Positions 1-7,815 of a DNA stretch of 12,903 nt are shown here, piece after piece. The notes beneath the pieces are model-generated. The model was given only the letters and a program-made list of their open reading frames with translations. It ran no database searches and was not told the DNA's origin. The stretch covers positions 1 to 12,903 of the forward strand of contig JBDKTJ010000105.1 of NCBI GenBank assembly GCA_039698075.1, written 5' to 3'. Both the position numbers and the translations under genes were made by a program. This stretch comes from JAJFVC01 sp039698075 (GTDB lineage: Bacteria > Planctomycetota > Planctomycetia > Pirellulales > Thermoguttaceae). Every line of letters begins with the position of its first letter. Within the stretch, counting starts at the first letter, position 1.

Positions 1-2
1 TC

Positions 3-3000
3 GATCTCGGAATGCCGGTCCGCGCCACCTCCGACGGCCGCACCTACAAGCCGTTGTTCGCCATCCTCTGCGTCGACTTGGACGGCCGGTTGAACGTCAA
101 CGCGCATGGTTGTCTGGCGCAAACCGACACGGCCAATTACACCACGTTCCAATCGCCCACGGGCGGAACGGTTGCCGCCACTGCGGGCATCGTCAGCCGC
201 GGACAAGGTTTCGGGCCGGCTGAGGTCAATTTGACGGACTTGTTCGGCAATTCCATTTACGGTCGTCTGCTGACCGGCGTAACCGTGGGCACGACCAGCT
301 ACCAGGGCCGTTATGGTTTCACAAAAGTACCGGGCGACAGCAGTCTTGACGCCTATAGCGTGAATCGCTGGTTCGATTACGGCTTGAATTACGGCGGGAG
401 CCGTTATTGGTATTACCTCACCACGCCTGGTTCGGCGTCGATCGACGATGGCGGCAGCTACGGATCGCCGCCCGACATGTTTGGGGCGAGCGCCATGGGG
501 CTCGACCAGGCCGGCCGGCCCGTGTTCGGAGGCTTTTATTATCAGGGAGATTCGTCCAAATATCTCGGCTACGGCAGCGGCATTCTCAACAATCCCTATG
601 AAGTGAACTTGAATTCGTCGGCCAAAGGTTTGGTCAGCGCGTCAAGCGGGAACAACCTGTTCGGCGTGGGCGAGTTGGAACGTTTGCTGCGTCCTTACGA
701 TCGCGACGCCGCATCGTTGCCGCCGCGATTGGCCGCGCTGACGTCGACCAGCGGAACCGCGCCTGGCGAATCCGTGCTGCTGGCTCTCGCCAAGCATGGC
801 GCCGTTACGACTGAAAGTTGGGACGTACCCTGCCCGAATTTTGCAATTCCGTGGCACGTTTTGGCGGGCACCGTTCCGACAAGCTCCATTCTCTACGATC
901 TGCAAAATGGTTCGGCCGACGTGCAAAATTGGATCCGAAGTTGGTGCCCGGCGCACAACGCGGTCGATCTTTTGACGGCGAAATACTATGCCATGTTGCG
1001 AGCCAGCGGCGACTTGCCGGATGCCGCGAAGTCGACGACTCTCAGCAATGTGAAAACCATTGCCTCGACATTGCTGCCGCCCGATCTGTTGTCGGGTTTG
1101 AAAATGAACATCAACCGGCCGTTCGGCAATGGCCGCGACGACGACGGCAACGGCGTAATTGACGATCCGGTCGATTCGATCGAAGGAGGCACGGCGGAGT
1201 CCGTCACTGTAGGCACCAGCAGCTCCGGCACGGCCTCGGCCACGATGCACTACGATGAGACCGGCAGCACCGTTGCAACCAATCCGCTCCGAGCTCGACA
1301 GCTTGAAGCCCGATATCTTTACGTGCTTGCGATGCTGTTGGTCGATACGGAAGCGTTGAAGTCGGAACTGGGTGCAACAGCGACCAACGACGATGTGGCT
1401 CGTTATTTGGCTCAGTGGGCGGTCAACGTGGTCGATTTCAAAGACCGCGACTCGATCATGACGCCATTCATCTACAATCCCACGCCGTTTACAAGCAGCG
1501 GCTGGGATGAAGCGACGTATCACTTAGGGTTGCCCAAGGCCGATGGCAGCGATACACACGTCGTGTGGGGCTGCGAGCGTCCGGAGCTGTTGATTAGCGA
1601 AACCCTCGCCTTCCACGATCGAAGGACGAAAGACACAAACAATGAAACCGTAGATCCCTCTGAAGGTGACGGCCAAGATAAACCAGGGTTAACAACGGAT
1701 GGCACACTTTCTCATCCCGACAACCCAAAAGACGGCAGTTTTGATCAGTTTTATCGTCCGCAGGGTTCCTTGTTCGTCGAGCTTTACAATCCGGCATCGC
1801 GATTGGAGCCACGTTCAGGCGACCTGTTCACGTATGAGAATTCTAAGTGGAAACTGTTGCTGACGAAGATTGCGTCCGATGGTACGAAGTACTCGCCGGT
1901 TTGGCGCATGTTGATCGCTTACAGGTTCACTAGCGATACGCTCAGCAGCGGCAACGAACCGCAAGACCCCGACGATCCGGCCAATCAACCGGGCATCGAC
2001 CGCGAAGTGTACTTTGTCCCGCTCGCCAGCACGTTGACCTATCCGACGGCGGGCACAACTTTGATCAACGGCGGCAAGATCGTCCAATATTATCCCAGTG
2101 CCGTCACCAACGGCAGTCTCACGGTTGCCCCCGGTGGGTACGTCGTGGTTGGCTCGGGCGAAAAAGACCCGACCTACCAAAACAATAATCCCAAGCGAAC
2201 CTACATCGGCTTCAAGGATAACGCAGAATCCGGTGACGACTCCACTCATTACATCGACCTCAGCACGCACACGACGACCGATCCCTTTGTCGTCCACAAC
2301 AATGGCACCAGCGTCTCAACTCCTCCTGACAGCAATTGGATCAACCCTCCCGCCACTTTGGCAATTGATTCGCCTTGCCGTCTGAGCGTCTCCGAACCGA
2401 TCACCGTCAGCGGCTCCGCCTCGGCTTATGCACAGATGGAAACGGACGGTTCCGTAACCTCCGCCGACACGAACGGCAAATACGGAAAGCCCGCCGACGT
2501 GCCGTTTGACACGAAACGCGTCGACAACGCCATATGCACGACTACGAGCACGACCACGGCCACCGTTTTTTTCAAAACCGACGGCACAACGCCGAAATAT
2601 CGTGAGATTTATCTGCAACGGCTGGCCAATCCACTGCTGCCCTACGATCCCTATCAAAACCCCTACTGCACAATCGACGCGCAATCGGTCGCCTTGACCG
2701 TTTTCAACGGCACAAGCGGCACAGCCACGGAACCAGGTATTACAAAAGGCGCTGTCACTTTCAAAACCTGCCAGCGCGGCGACAACAATGGCAGCACCGC
2801 GAGCAACCACAACCTTTGGAAGCAAGAGCCACTTAGTGGAACGCTGTCGGCCTCCACGGCCGGAGGCCTTACGACTACGCACTATTTCAACTACCCGCTG
2901 ACGCATAGCCTCGGCTATTTGAACACGTCGCTGGGCACGCTGACCACCAGCTCAACCCTGACGAACTCCGTCACCGGAGAGACCGAGAAAGGCCTGCCGT

Positions 3001-4112
3001 CGTCGCCGTTTCCTTGGTTGACCTGGAACAACCGACCGTTCGCCAGCCCGCAAGAAGTGCTGCTCGTGCCGACGTGCAGTTCGTCGAAACTGCTGGTCAA
3101 CGCGTCGGCAGGTACAGGAACCAATCCTAGTGACATCTCAAATCCAGACTACAATAAATACTACAGTATTCTACAAAACACGGAGGGATCGAGCACAAAG
3201 GCTTTTACCGCAGGTTCGCTGAGCGGGGCCGACATCCCCTATCCTCACTTGATGAACTTCTTCCAGTCGACGGCCAGCACAACCACCGGTGCAACCGGCC
3301 GTCCACAGTTCCACCGATTGCTGGAATATCTCGGCGTGCCGTCGCCATTCGCAGGCTGCGACAAGTCGCTCCAGCCGAATTCGGTCGACGGCGTCTCGGG
3401 ACATCTATTCCATACGCCCTTCAACCACATCTCGACCTATCGCGAACCGGGTCGGATCAACTTGAACACGATCTACAACGAAGACGTCTACAAGGGGCTT
3501 TTGAATGGCTGTTCAGGGCCAAGCTGGAATGATTTTCAACTGAGCCGACAAGGATACGGTACTGTCGCCGATTTATATCAGGCCGACAATGGCACCCCAG
3601 GTCACCCAACCATTTTCGCTCATCCGTTCCGTTCGTTCGGCGGTTGGCCATTCACCTTGGACTCGCTGCATCCCACTTCGCCCTTGGAGATCAACAGCAC
3701 CTGGCTCCGGGCGGACGCAACCAGCACGAACGAACCGCTATTCCTCCAAAACACGTCGTCCATCGCCGATGGCAACAACACCCATCGGAATCCCTATCTC
3801 CACTATCAAAACCTCATGCGGCTCGGCAACCTGGTCACGACCCGGTCGAATGTCTACGCCGTGTGGATCACCGTCGGATATTTTGAAGTCAAGATCTGGG
3901 ATCCGAATAACCCATCGAGCCCCCAAAATATGACCGTTGACGCAGCACATGCCGACGGCTACCAGCTTGGCCGCGAGTTGGGCTCCGACACGGGCGAGGT
4001 CGAACGACATCGGGCGTTTTATATCATCGATCGCACGTTGCCCGTCGGATTCCAACGTGGTCAAAATTTGAACGCCGACAAAGCTATTTTGGTCAATCGG
4101 TATATTGAATAG
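3..4112 (+). CDS. Giant GspK / Verru_Chthon cassette A-like planctomycete protein, 5' partial
   Basis: The frame is open from base 3, so the N-terminus lies outside the window; the first visible ATG (base 12) is probably internal. Numbered from that Met, 1366 residues remain. Visible landmarks are VDLDGRLNVNAHG (21-33), an Asp/Gly-rich possible Ca-binding loop DDDGNGVIDD (376-385), WNNRPF (1005-1010), PGRINLNT (1146-1153), and a C-terminal block from AVWITVGYFEV (from 1283) to the end. The RINLNT phrase resembles the KINLNTA motif of type II secretion minor pseudopilin GspK, and the WNNRPF phrase resembles Verru_Chthon cassette protein A. I recall similar very long proteins beside prepilin-like genes in planctomycetes. 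The inferred role is a surface or secretion-system component anchored by a missing N-terminal pilin-like helix. Function is not proven; family resemblance is moderate and from memory. Composition is rich in Thr, Ser, Asn and Gly, as in exported proteins. Confidence 0.5.
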   Translation, partial: DLGMPVRATSDGRTYKPLFAILCVDLDGRLNVNAHGCLAQTDTANYTTFQSPTGGTVAATAGIVSRGQGFGPAEVNLTDLFGNSIYGRLLTGVTVGTTSYQGRYGFTKVPGDSSLDAYSVNRWFDYGLNYGGSRYWYYLTTPGSASIDDGGSYGSPPDMFGASAMGLDQAGRPVFGGFYYQGDSSKYLGYGSGILNNPYEVNLNSSAKGLVSASSGNNLFGVGELERLLRPYDRDAASLPPRLAALTSTSGTAPGESVLLALAKHGAVTTESWDVPCPNFAIPWHVLAGTVPTSSILYDLQNGSADVQNWIRSWCPAHNAVDLLTAKYYAMLRASGDLPDAAKSTTLSNVKTIASTLLPPDLLSGLKMNINRPFGNGRDDDGNGVIDDPVDSIEGGTAESVTVGTSSSGTASATMHYDETGSTVATNPLRARQLEARYLYVLAMLLVDTEALKSELGATATNDDVARYLAQWAVNVVDFKDRDSIMTPFIYNPTPFTSSGWDEATYHLGLPKADGSDTHVVWGCERPELLISETLAFHDRRTKDTNNETVDPSEGDGQDKPGLTTDGTLSHPDNPKDGSFDQFYRPQGSLFVELYNPASRLEPRSGDLFTYENSKWKLLLTKIASDGTKYSPVWRMLIAYRFTSDTLSSGNEPQDPDDPANQPGIDREVYFVPLASTLTYPTAGTTLINGGKIVQYYPSAVTNGSLTVAPGGYVVVGSGEKDPTYQNNNPKRTYIGFKDNAESGDDSTHYIDLSTHTTTDPFVVHNNGTSVSTPPDSNWINPPATLAIDSPCRLSVSEPITVSGSASAYAQMETDGSVTSADTNGKYGKPADVPFDTKRVDNAICTTTSTTTATVFFKTDGTTPKYREIYLQRLANPLLPYDPYQNPYCTIDAQSVALTVFNGTSGTATEPGITKGAVTFKTCQRGDNNGSTASNHNLWKQEPLSGTLSASTAGGLTTTHYFNYPLTHSLGYLNTSLGTLTTSSTLTNSVTGETEKGLPSSPFPWLTWNNRPFASPQEVLLVPTCSSSKLLVNASAGTGTNPSDISNPDYNKYYSILQNTEGSSTKAFTAGSLSGADIPYPHLMNFFQSTASTTTGATGRPQFHRLLEYLGVPSPFAGCDKSLQPNSVDGVSGHLFHTPFNHISTYREPGRINLNTIYNEDVYKGLLNGCSGPSWNDFQLSRQGYGTVADLYQADNGTPGHPTIFAHPFRSFGGWPFTLDSLHPTSPLEINSTWLRADATSTNEPLFLQNTSSIADGNNTHRNPYLHYQNLMRLGNLVTTRSNVYAVWITVGYFEVKIWDPNNPSSPQNMTVDAAHADGYQLGRELGSDTGEVERHRAFYIIDRTLPVGFQRGQNLNADKAILVNRYIE

Positions 4113-4201
4113 GGGCTAGAGAAGAGGGGCTGGGGGCTAGAATTTCGAGCGCCGCGCGTATGCGTTTTGCACTGTCCCCTAGTCCCTAGCCCCTAGCCCC
4201 T
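4112..4201. repeat. CTAG-rich inverted and tandem repeat with hairpin potential
   Basis: GGGGCTAG occurs at 4112-4119 and again at 4133-4140. Its complement recurs in tandem as CCCCTAG / TCCCTAG / CCCCTAG / CCCCT at 4176-4201. The arm 4126-4140 (GGGGCTGGGGGCTAG) pairs with 4186-4200 (CTAGCCCCTAGCCCC) over 15 bp with one G-U pair and a loop of about 45 bases. The repeat begins on the stop codon of the giant gene and ends five bases before the decarboxylase start. It may end or attenuate transcription between them, but there is no U-tract, so it is not a standard intrinsic terminator. I believe similar CTAG/CCCC repeats occur between other planctomycete genes, but that is memory only. Confidence 0.6.
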
Positions 4202-4206
4202 GCATC

Positions 4207-6051
4207 ATGAACCGCTCGCTTCGCCAATGCGTCGACGATTTGCAGGCGACCGGACAACTGGTTCAGGTCGACGCGCCGATCGACGCCAATCTGGAGGCGG
4301 CCGAGATTCAGCGGCGGTTGTTTCGGGCGGGCGGACCGGCCGTGCTGTTTCGCCACGTGGTCGGGTGCCGCTTCCCGATGCTCTGCAATCTGTTCGGCAC
4401 GATGGACCGCATGCGGTTCCTGTTCCGCCATTCGTTGCGGCGGCTCGAACGGCTGGTGGCGTTGCAGATCGATCCGGCCGATCTGATGCGGCGGCCTCGG
4501 CTTTATTGGCGGACGCCCTGGGCAGCGCTGCTGACGCGCCCCCGAAAGGTCCGCACCGGGCCGGTGTTGGCCGGCGAGACGACGCTCAGCCAATTGCCGC
4601 AACTGAAATCGTGGCCGGACGACGGCGGCGCGTACGTGACGTTGCCGCAAGTGTACACCGAAGATCCCGATCGGCCCGGCTTCGCGCGTAGCAACTTGGG
4701 CATGTATCGGGTGCAGATTTCCGGTGGTCGCTATGAGCCGGACCACGAGGCGGGGCTGCACTATCAATTGCATCGCGGCATCGCGGCCCATCATGCCGCG
4801 GCGCTGCGACGAGGCGAATCGTTGCCGGTCAACGTGTTCGTAGGCGGCCCGCCCGCAATGACGTTCGCCGCCGTGATGCCGATGCCCGAGGGAATGAGCG
4901 AACTGATGCTGGCCGGCGTGCTGGGCGGGTGTCGCGTGCCGATGATTTGTCGCAATGGGCAGTTGCCGATCTGGGCCGACGCCGATTTTTGCATCACGGG
5001 GCGGATCGACCCTCAAAAATCATTGAAGCCCGAGGGCCCGTTCGGCGATCACTTGGGCTACTACAGTTTGCAGCACGATTTTCCGGTGTTGCAAGTGGAG
5101 CATGTCTATCATCGGCCCGACGCCATCTGGCCGTTCACGGTGGTCGGGCGTCCGCCGCAAGAGGACACGATGTTCGGCCGGTTCATTCACGAGTTGGTCG
5201 GGCCGGTGATTTCAAAACACGTGCCGGGCGTCCAGGAAGTTCACGCCGTGGATGCGGCCGGCGTGCATCCGCTGCTGCTGGCCGTCGGCAGCGAGCGGTA
5301 CGTGCCGTATCAGTCGCCGCGATGTCCGCGCGAGTTGCTCACCGAGGCCAACGCGCTGTTGGGTCATGGGCAGATGTCGCTGGCCAAATATCTTTGGATC
5401 GCGGCTCGCGAGGACGATCCCGAGTTGACCGCGCAGAACGTGCCCGAGTTTTTTCGACACGTGTTGGAGCGGGTCGATTGGCGTCGCGATTTGCATTTTC
5501 AGACGTGCACGACGATCGACACGCTCGACTACACCGGCGGCCAGTTGAACGAGGGATCGAAACTGGTGATTGCCGCGGCGGGCCCTCGCGTGCGGACGTT
5601 GCCGACCGTCTGCGACAGCGGCGTCGCGCTGCCGGAGGCGTTGGGATTTCGTCGGCCGAAGGTGGTTTTGCCGGGCGTTTTGGTGATCGAAGGCCCAGCG
5701 GTCGTCGGCCAAACCGTTTCGGCGGAGGCGATGTCGCAATTTTGTGGTCGTTACAATCGGCACGACGCCCTTTGCGGGTTTCCTTTAATCGTTGTGGTGG
5801 ACGACAGCGATTTTTCGACGAAAACGCTGGAAAATTTTCTGTGGACAACGTTTACGCGAAGTAATCCGGCGTCGGACGTTTTCGGGATCGAGGCGTTTTG
5901 CCAGGACAAGCATTGGGGCTGCTTCGGTTCGCTGGTGATCGACGCGCGTCGGAAGCCGCATCACGCCCCGTCGTTGGTGGAAGACCCCGCGGTCACGCGC
6001 CGCGTGGACGCTTTGGCGGCCCCCGGCGGTCCGTTGCATGGTATGATTTAG
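4207..6051 (+). CDS. UbiD family (prFMN-dependent) decarboxylase
   Basis: This 614-residue protein belongs to the UbiD family, which decarboxylates aromatic or unsaturated acids using prenylated FMN made by UbiX. Visible landmarks are SNLGMYR (165/166-171 region, with Arg168 in the place of the family's catalytic Arg), NVFVGGPPA, MPMPEGMSE, and EGPFGDHLGYY (276-286). In that last motif Glu276 and Asp281 match the acidic pair that completes the active site. The C-terminus ends GGPLHGMI. It is longer than E. coli UbiD (about 490 residues) and closer to the roughly 600-residue UbiD-like enzymes proposed for futalosine-route menaquinone synthesis, which would suit a menaquinone-using planctomycete; the substrate is inferred only. 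The ATG at 4207 is chosen because the N-terminus (SLRQCVDDLQATGQLVQVD) matches the family start. No Shine-Dalgarno is visible, because the upstream bases are the CTAG repeat. No ubiX lies in the window. Confidence 0.9.
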   Translation: MNRSLRQCVDDLQATGQLVQVDAPIDANLEAAEIQRRLFRAGGPAVLFRHVVGCRFPMLCNLFGTMDRMRFLFRHSLRRLERLVALQIDPADLMRRPRLYWRTPWAALLTRPRKVRTGPVLAGETTLSQLPQLKSWPDDGGAYVTLPQVYTEDPDRPGFARSNLGMYRVQISGGRYEPDHEAGLHYQLHRGIAAHHAAALRRGESLPVNVFVGGPPAMTFAAVMPMPEGMSELMLAGVLGGCRVPMICRNGQLPIWADADFCITGRIDPQKSLKPEGPFGDHLGYYSLQHDFPVLQVEHVYHRPDAIWPFTVVGRPPQEDTMFGRFIHELVGPVISKHVPGVQEVHAVDAAGVHPLLLAVGSERYVPYQSPRCPRELLTEANALLGHGQMSLAKYLWIAAREDDPELTAQNVPEFFRHVLERVDWRRDLHFQTCTTIDTLDYTGGQLNEGSKLVIAAAGPRVRTLPTVCDSGVALPEALGFRRPKVVLPGVLVIEGPAVVGQTVSAEAMSQFCGRYNRHDALCGFPLIVVVDDSDFSTKTLENFLWTTFTRSNPASDVFGIEAFCQDKHWGCFGSLVIDARRKPHHAPSLVEDPAVTRRVDALAAPGGPLHGMI

Positions 6052-6095
6052 GAACCGTTGTTTCCCTCGGTTTGGGAGATAGGCGTTTCCGAATC

Positions 6096-6848
6096 ATGTC
6101 CGAACTGAATCTTGCCGCATGGCTGTTGATTCTCTGGCTGTCCGTGTTGGGGGCGGTGTTCGGCAGTTTCTTGAACGTCGTCATCTATCGGCTTCCGTTG
6201 GGCTTGAGCCTGATTCGCCCGCCATCCCACTGTCCGAAATGCGGTCGGCCCATTCGTTGGTACGACAACGTGCCGGTGTTGGGTTGGATCGCGTTGGGCG
6301 GTCGATGCCGGCAATGCCGCAATCCGATCTCGATCCGATATCCCATCGTCGAGGCCGTCACCGGCTTGCTGTTCGGCGCGTTGGGCGCGGTCGAGATGGA
6401 CCGGCTCGACACGAGCTATCCGGTTCATTTGGTGTTGCTGTGCACGCTGTTGTGCGCGGGCCTGATCGAGTATGACGGTCATCGTCCGCCGTGGCGATTG
6501 TTTTTGGTGTCGTTGGTGTTGACTCTCGCGGGGCGGTTTTTTTGGCAGCTCTCCGGCGGCCCGACCTTGCCCGATTGGCTGACCGAATGGAGCGGTCCGA
6601 CGGCCGGCCTCGCGGCGGCGCTCGTTTGGGCCACGGCCCTGTTGCGTCAACAGTCCACCGGCTATGGACTGGGGTTGATCTGCGTCGTCCTTTGCCTGGG
6701 CGATGCTTCGTTGCCGATTCTTGCCGCGTCGCTTCTGATCGAGGCGGCGCAGTGGGTGATTTCCGCGAAACGGCGACTGCCGTCGTGTCTGACGCTCGGA
6801 TTGCTTGTTGCGGGATGGTTGCTTGTCGGTGGCTGTAAAATTGGGTAA
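6096..6848 (+). CDS. Prepilin peptidase-like membrane protein with degenerate peptidase motif
   Basis: This 250-residue integral membrane protein is of the type IV prepilin peptidase (PilD/GspO, A24) family. These enzymes cleave and N-methylate prepilins at the inner membrane. The N-terminal part is classic: a membrane segment with GAVFGSFLNVVIYRLP (19-34), then zinc pairs C46/C49 and C71/C74 around WYDNVPVLGW, then ISIRYPIVE. The C-terminal part is hydrophobic with several membrane segments, but the catalytic motifs are changed. The usual IDxD site reads IEYD (124-127), and the second motif GxGD reads GYGL (189-192), so the second catalytic Asp is missing. It may keep only the N-terminal methyltransferase-like domain, or be a specialised planctomycete branch. 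The ATG at 6096 is chosen because the family N-terminus begins there. A GGGAG at 6074-6078 is rather far away (17 bases). It starts 44 bases after the decarboxylase and ends 12 bases before the next gene. Confidence 0.82.
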   Translation: MSELNLAAWLLILWLSVLGAVFGSFLNVVIYRLPLGLSLIRPPSHCPKCGRPIRWYDNVPVLGWIALGGRCRQCRNPISIRYPIVEAVTGLLFGALGAVEMDRLDTSYPVHLVLLCTLLCAGLIEYDGHRPPWRLFLVSLVLTLAGRFFWQLSGGPTLPDWLTEWSGPTAGLAAALVWATALLRQQSTGYGLGLICVVLCLGDASLPILAASLLIEAAQWVISAKRRLPSCLTLGLLVAGWLLVGGCKIG

Positions 6849-6860
6849 AATATAAATTCC

Positions 6861-7703
6861 ATGTCGGAACATCCTGACGATCATTTGTCCAAAATTCTTC
6901 AATCGCCAAGTTATCGCGTGGCTTATCGCGACGTTGATTTTCTGGCGCGGCCGGAGATGCGCGCGGAGCGATTGGAATTGGAGTTGTTGAAGCCGGAGAT
7001 TTACCTCCGCGAGCATAAGGTTCGTTCGACGATCGTCGTATTTGGCAGCACGCAAATCATCGAACGATCGGCGGCTCAACGGCGTCTGGACGACGCGGAG
7101 GCCCGGCTGGCTCAATCGCCGGACGATCCCCGGGCGGCCCGCGACGTGATCCGAGCCAAGAATCTTTTGGAGCGGAGTCGCTATTACGACTCGGCGCGCG
7201 AGTTCGCCCGATTGGTTTCGGCGACGTCCCAGACCAATCACGAGCGGGACTACGTGATCACCACGGGCGGCGGGCCGGGCATCATGGAGGCGGCCAATCG
7301 CGGGGCGTTCGAGGTCGGCGCGAAATCGATCGGGCTGAACATCCGCCTGCCCCATGAACAACAGCCGAATCCGTACATCACGCCCGACCTTTGCTTCCAG
7401 TTCCATTACTTCGCCATGCGGAAGTTGCACTTTCTGCTTAGGGCGAAGGCGCTCGTGGCGTTTCCGGGCGGATTCGGAACGCTCGACGAATTGTTCGACG
7501 CGTTGACGCTTCGCCAGACCGGGCGGATGCAGGCGATTCCGATCATTTTGTTCGGTCGAGAATATTGGCAGCATGTGATCGACCTGGACTTCTTGGCCGA
7601 TCAAGGTACGATCGCCGACCAAGACCTTCAATTGTTGGAGTTCGCCGAGACCGCTGACGAAGCGTGGGCGATCATCCGGCGCGGAGTCCGCGGCGGTTCC
7701 TGA
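6861..7703 (+). CDS. LOG family (TIGR00730-type) Rossmann-fold protein
   Basis: This 280-residue protein is of the LOG / 'lysine decarboxylase-like' family. Characterised members are phosphoribohydrolases that cleave the N-glycosidic bond of nucleoside 5'-monophosphates, such as cytokinin ribotides. The signature GGGPGIMEA lies at 136-144 and PGGFGTLDE at 202-210; the latter forms the nucleotide-binding loop and contains the catalytic Glu. The first Rossmann strand is TIVVFGST (residues 56-63). Between it and GGGPGIMEA lies a charged, helical insertion of about 45 residues, so the protein is longer than the roughly 190-residue plant-type LOGs. It resembles the longer bacterial subgroup, with FQFHYFAMRKLHFLLRAKALVAFPGG reading straight into the motif in two parts. 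It starts 12 bases after the prepilin-peptidase-like gene, consistent with cotranscription. No Shine-Dalgarno is obvious. The natural substrate is unknown. Confidence 0.88.
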   Translation: MSEHPDDHLSKILQSPSYRVAYRDVDFLARPEMRAERLELELLKPEIYLREHKVRSTIVVFGSTQIIERSAAQRRLDDAEARLAQSPDDPRAARDVIRAKNLLERSRYYDSAREFARLVSATSQTNHERDYVITTGGGPGIMEAANRGAFEVGAKSIGLNIRLPHEQQPNPYITPDLCFQFHYFAMRKLHFLLRAKALVAFPGGFGTLDELFDALTLRQTGRMQAIPIILFGREYWQHVIDLDFLADQGTIADQDLQLLEFAETADEAWAIIRRGVRGGS

Positions 7704-7801
7704 TTTTTCGCAAAAAGCATCGAAGAACACGACCCCTTTCGCCGCCGACGTGATGTGCGTTCCTTGGGACGGCGGCTCAAAAAACATTTCACCTTTTTTA
7801 C

Positions 7802-7806
7802 GGGAG
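7802..7806 (+). promoter_or_regulatory. Ribosome binding site that fixes the TlpA-like start
   Basis: GGGAG lies nine bases before the ATG at 7816. It decides this start over the upstream in-frame ATG at 7750, which would put 22 polar residues before the signal peptide. Confidence 0.7.
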
Positions 7807-7815
7807 CGATTTTCC

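Noticed and set aside
5898..6095. Upstream extension of the prepilin-peptidase-like gene
   Set aside because: It overlaps the end of the UbiD gene in another frame, and the family N-terminus begins at 6096.
7741..7776. Stem GCCGCCG / CGGCGGC between the LOG and TlpA-like genes
   Set aside because: The stem is only 7 bp with a 22-base loop and no U-tract on either side that would make a terminator for the upstream gene.
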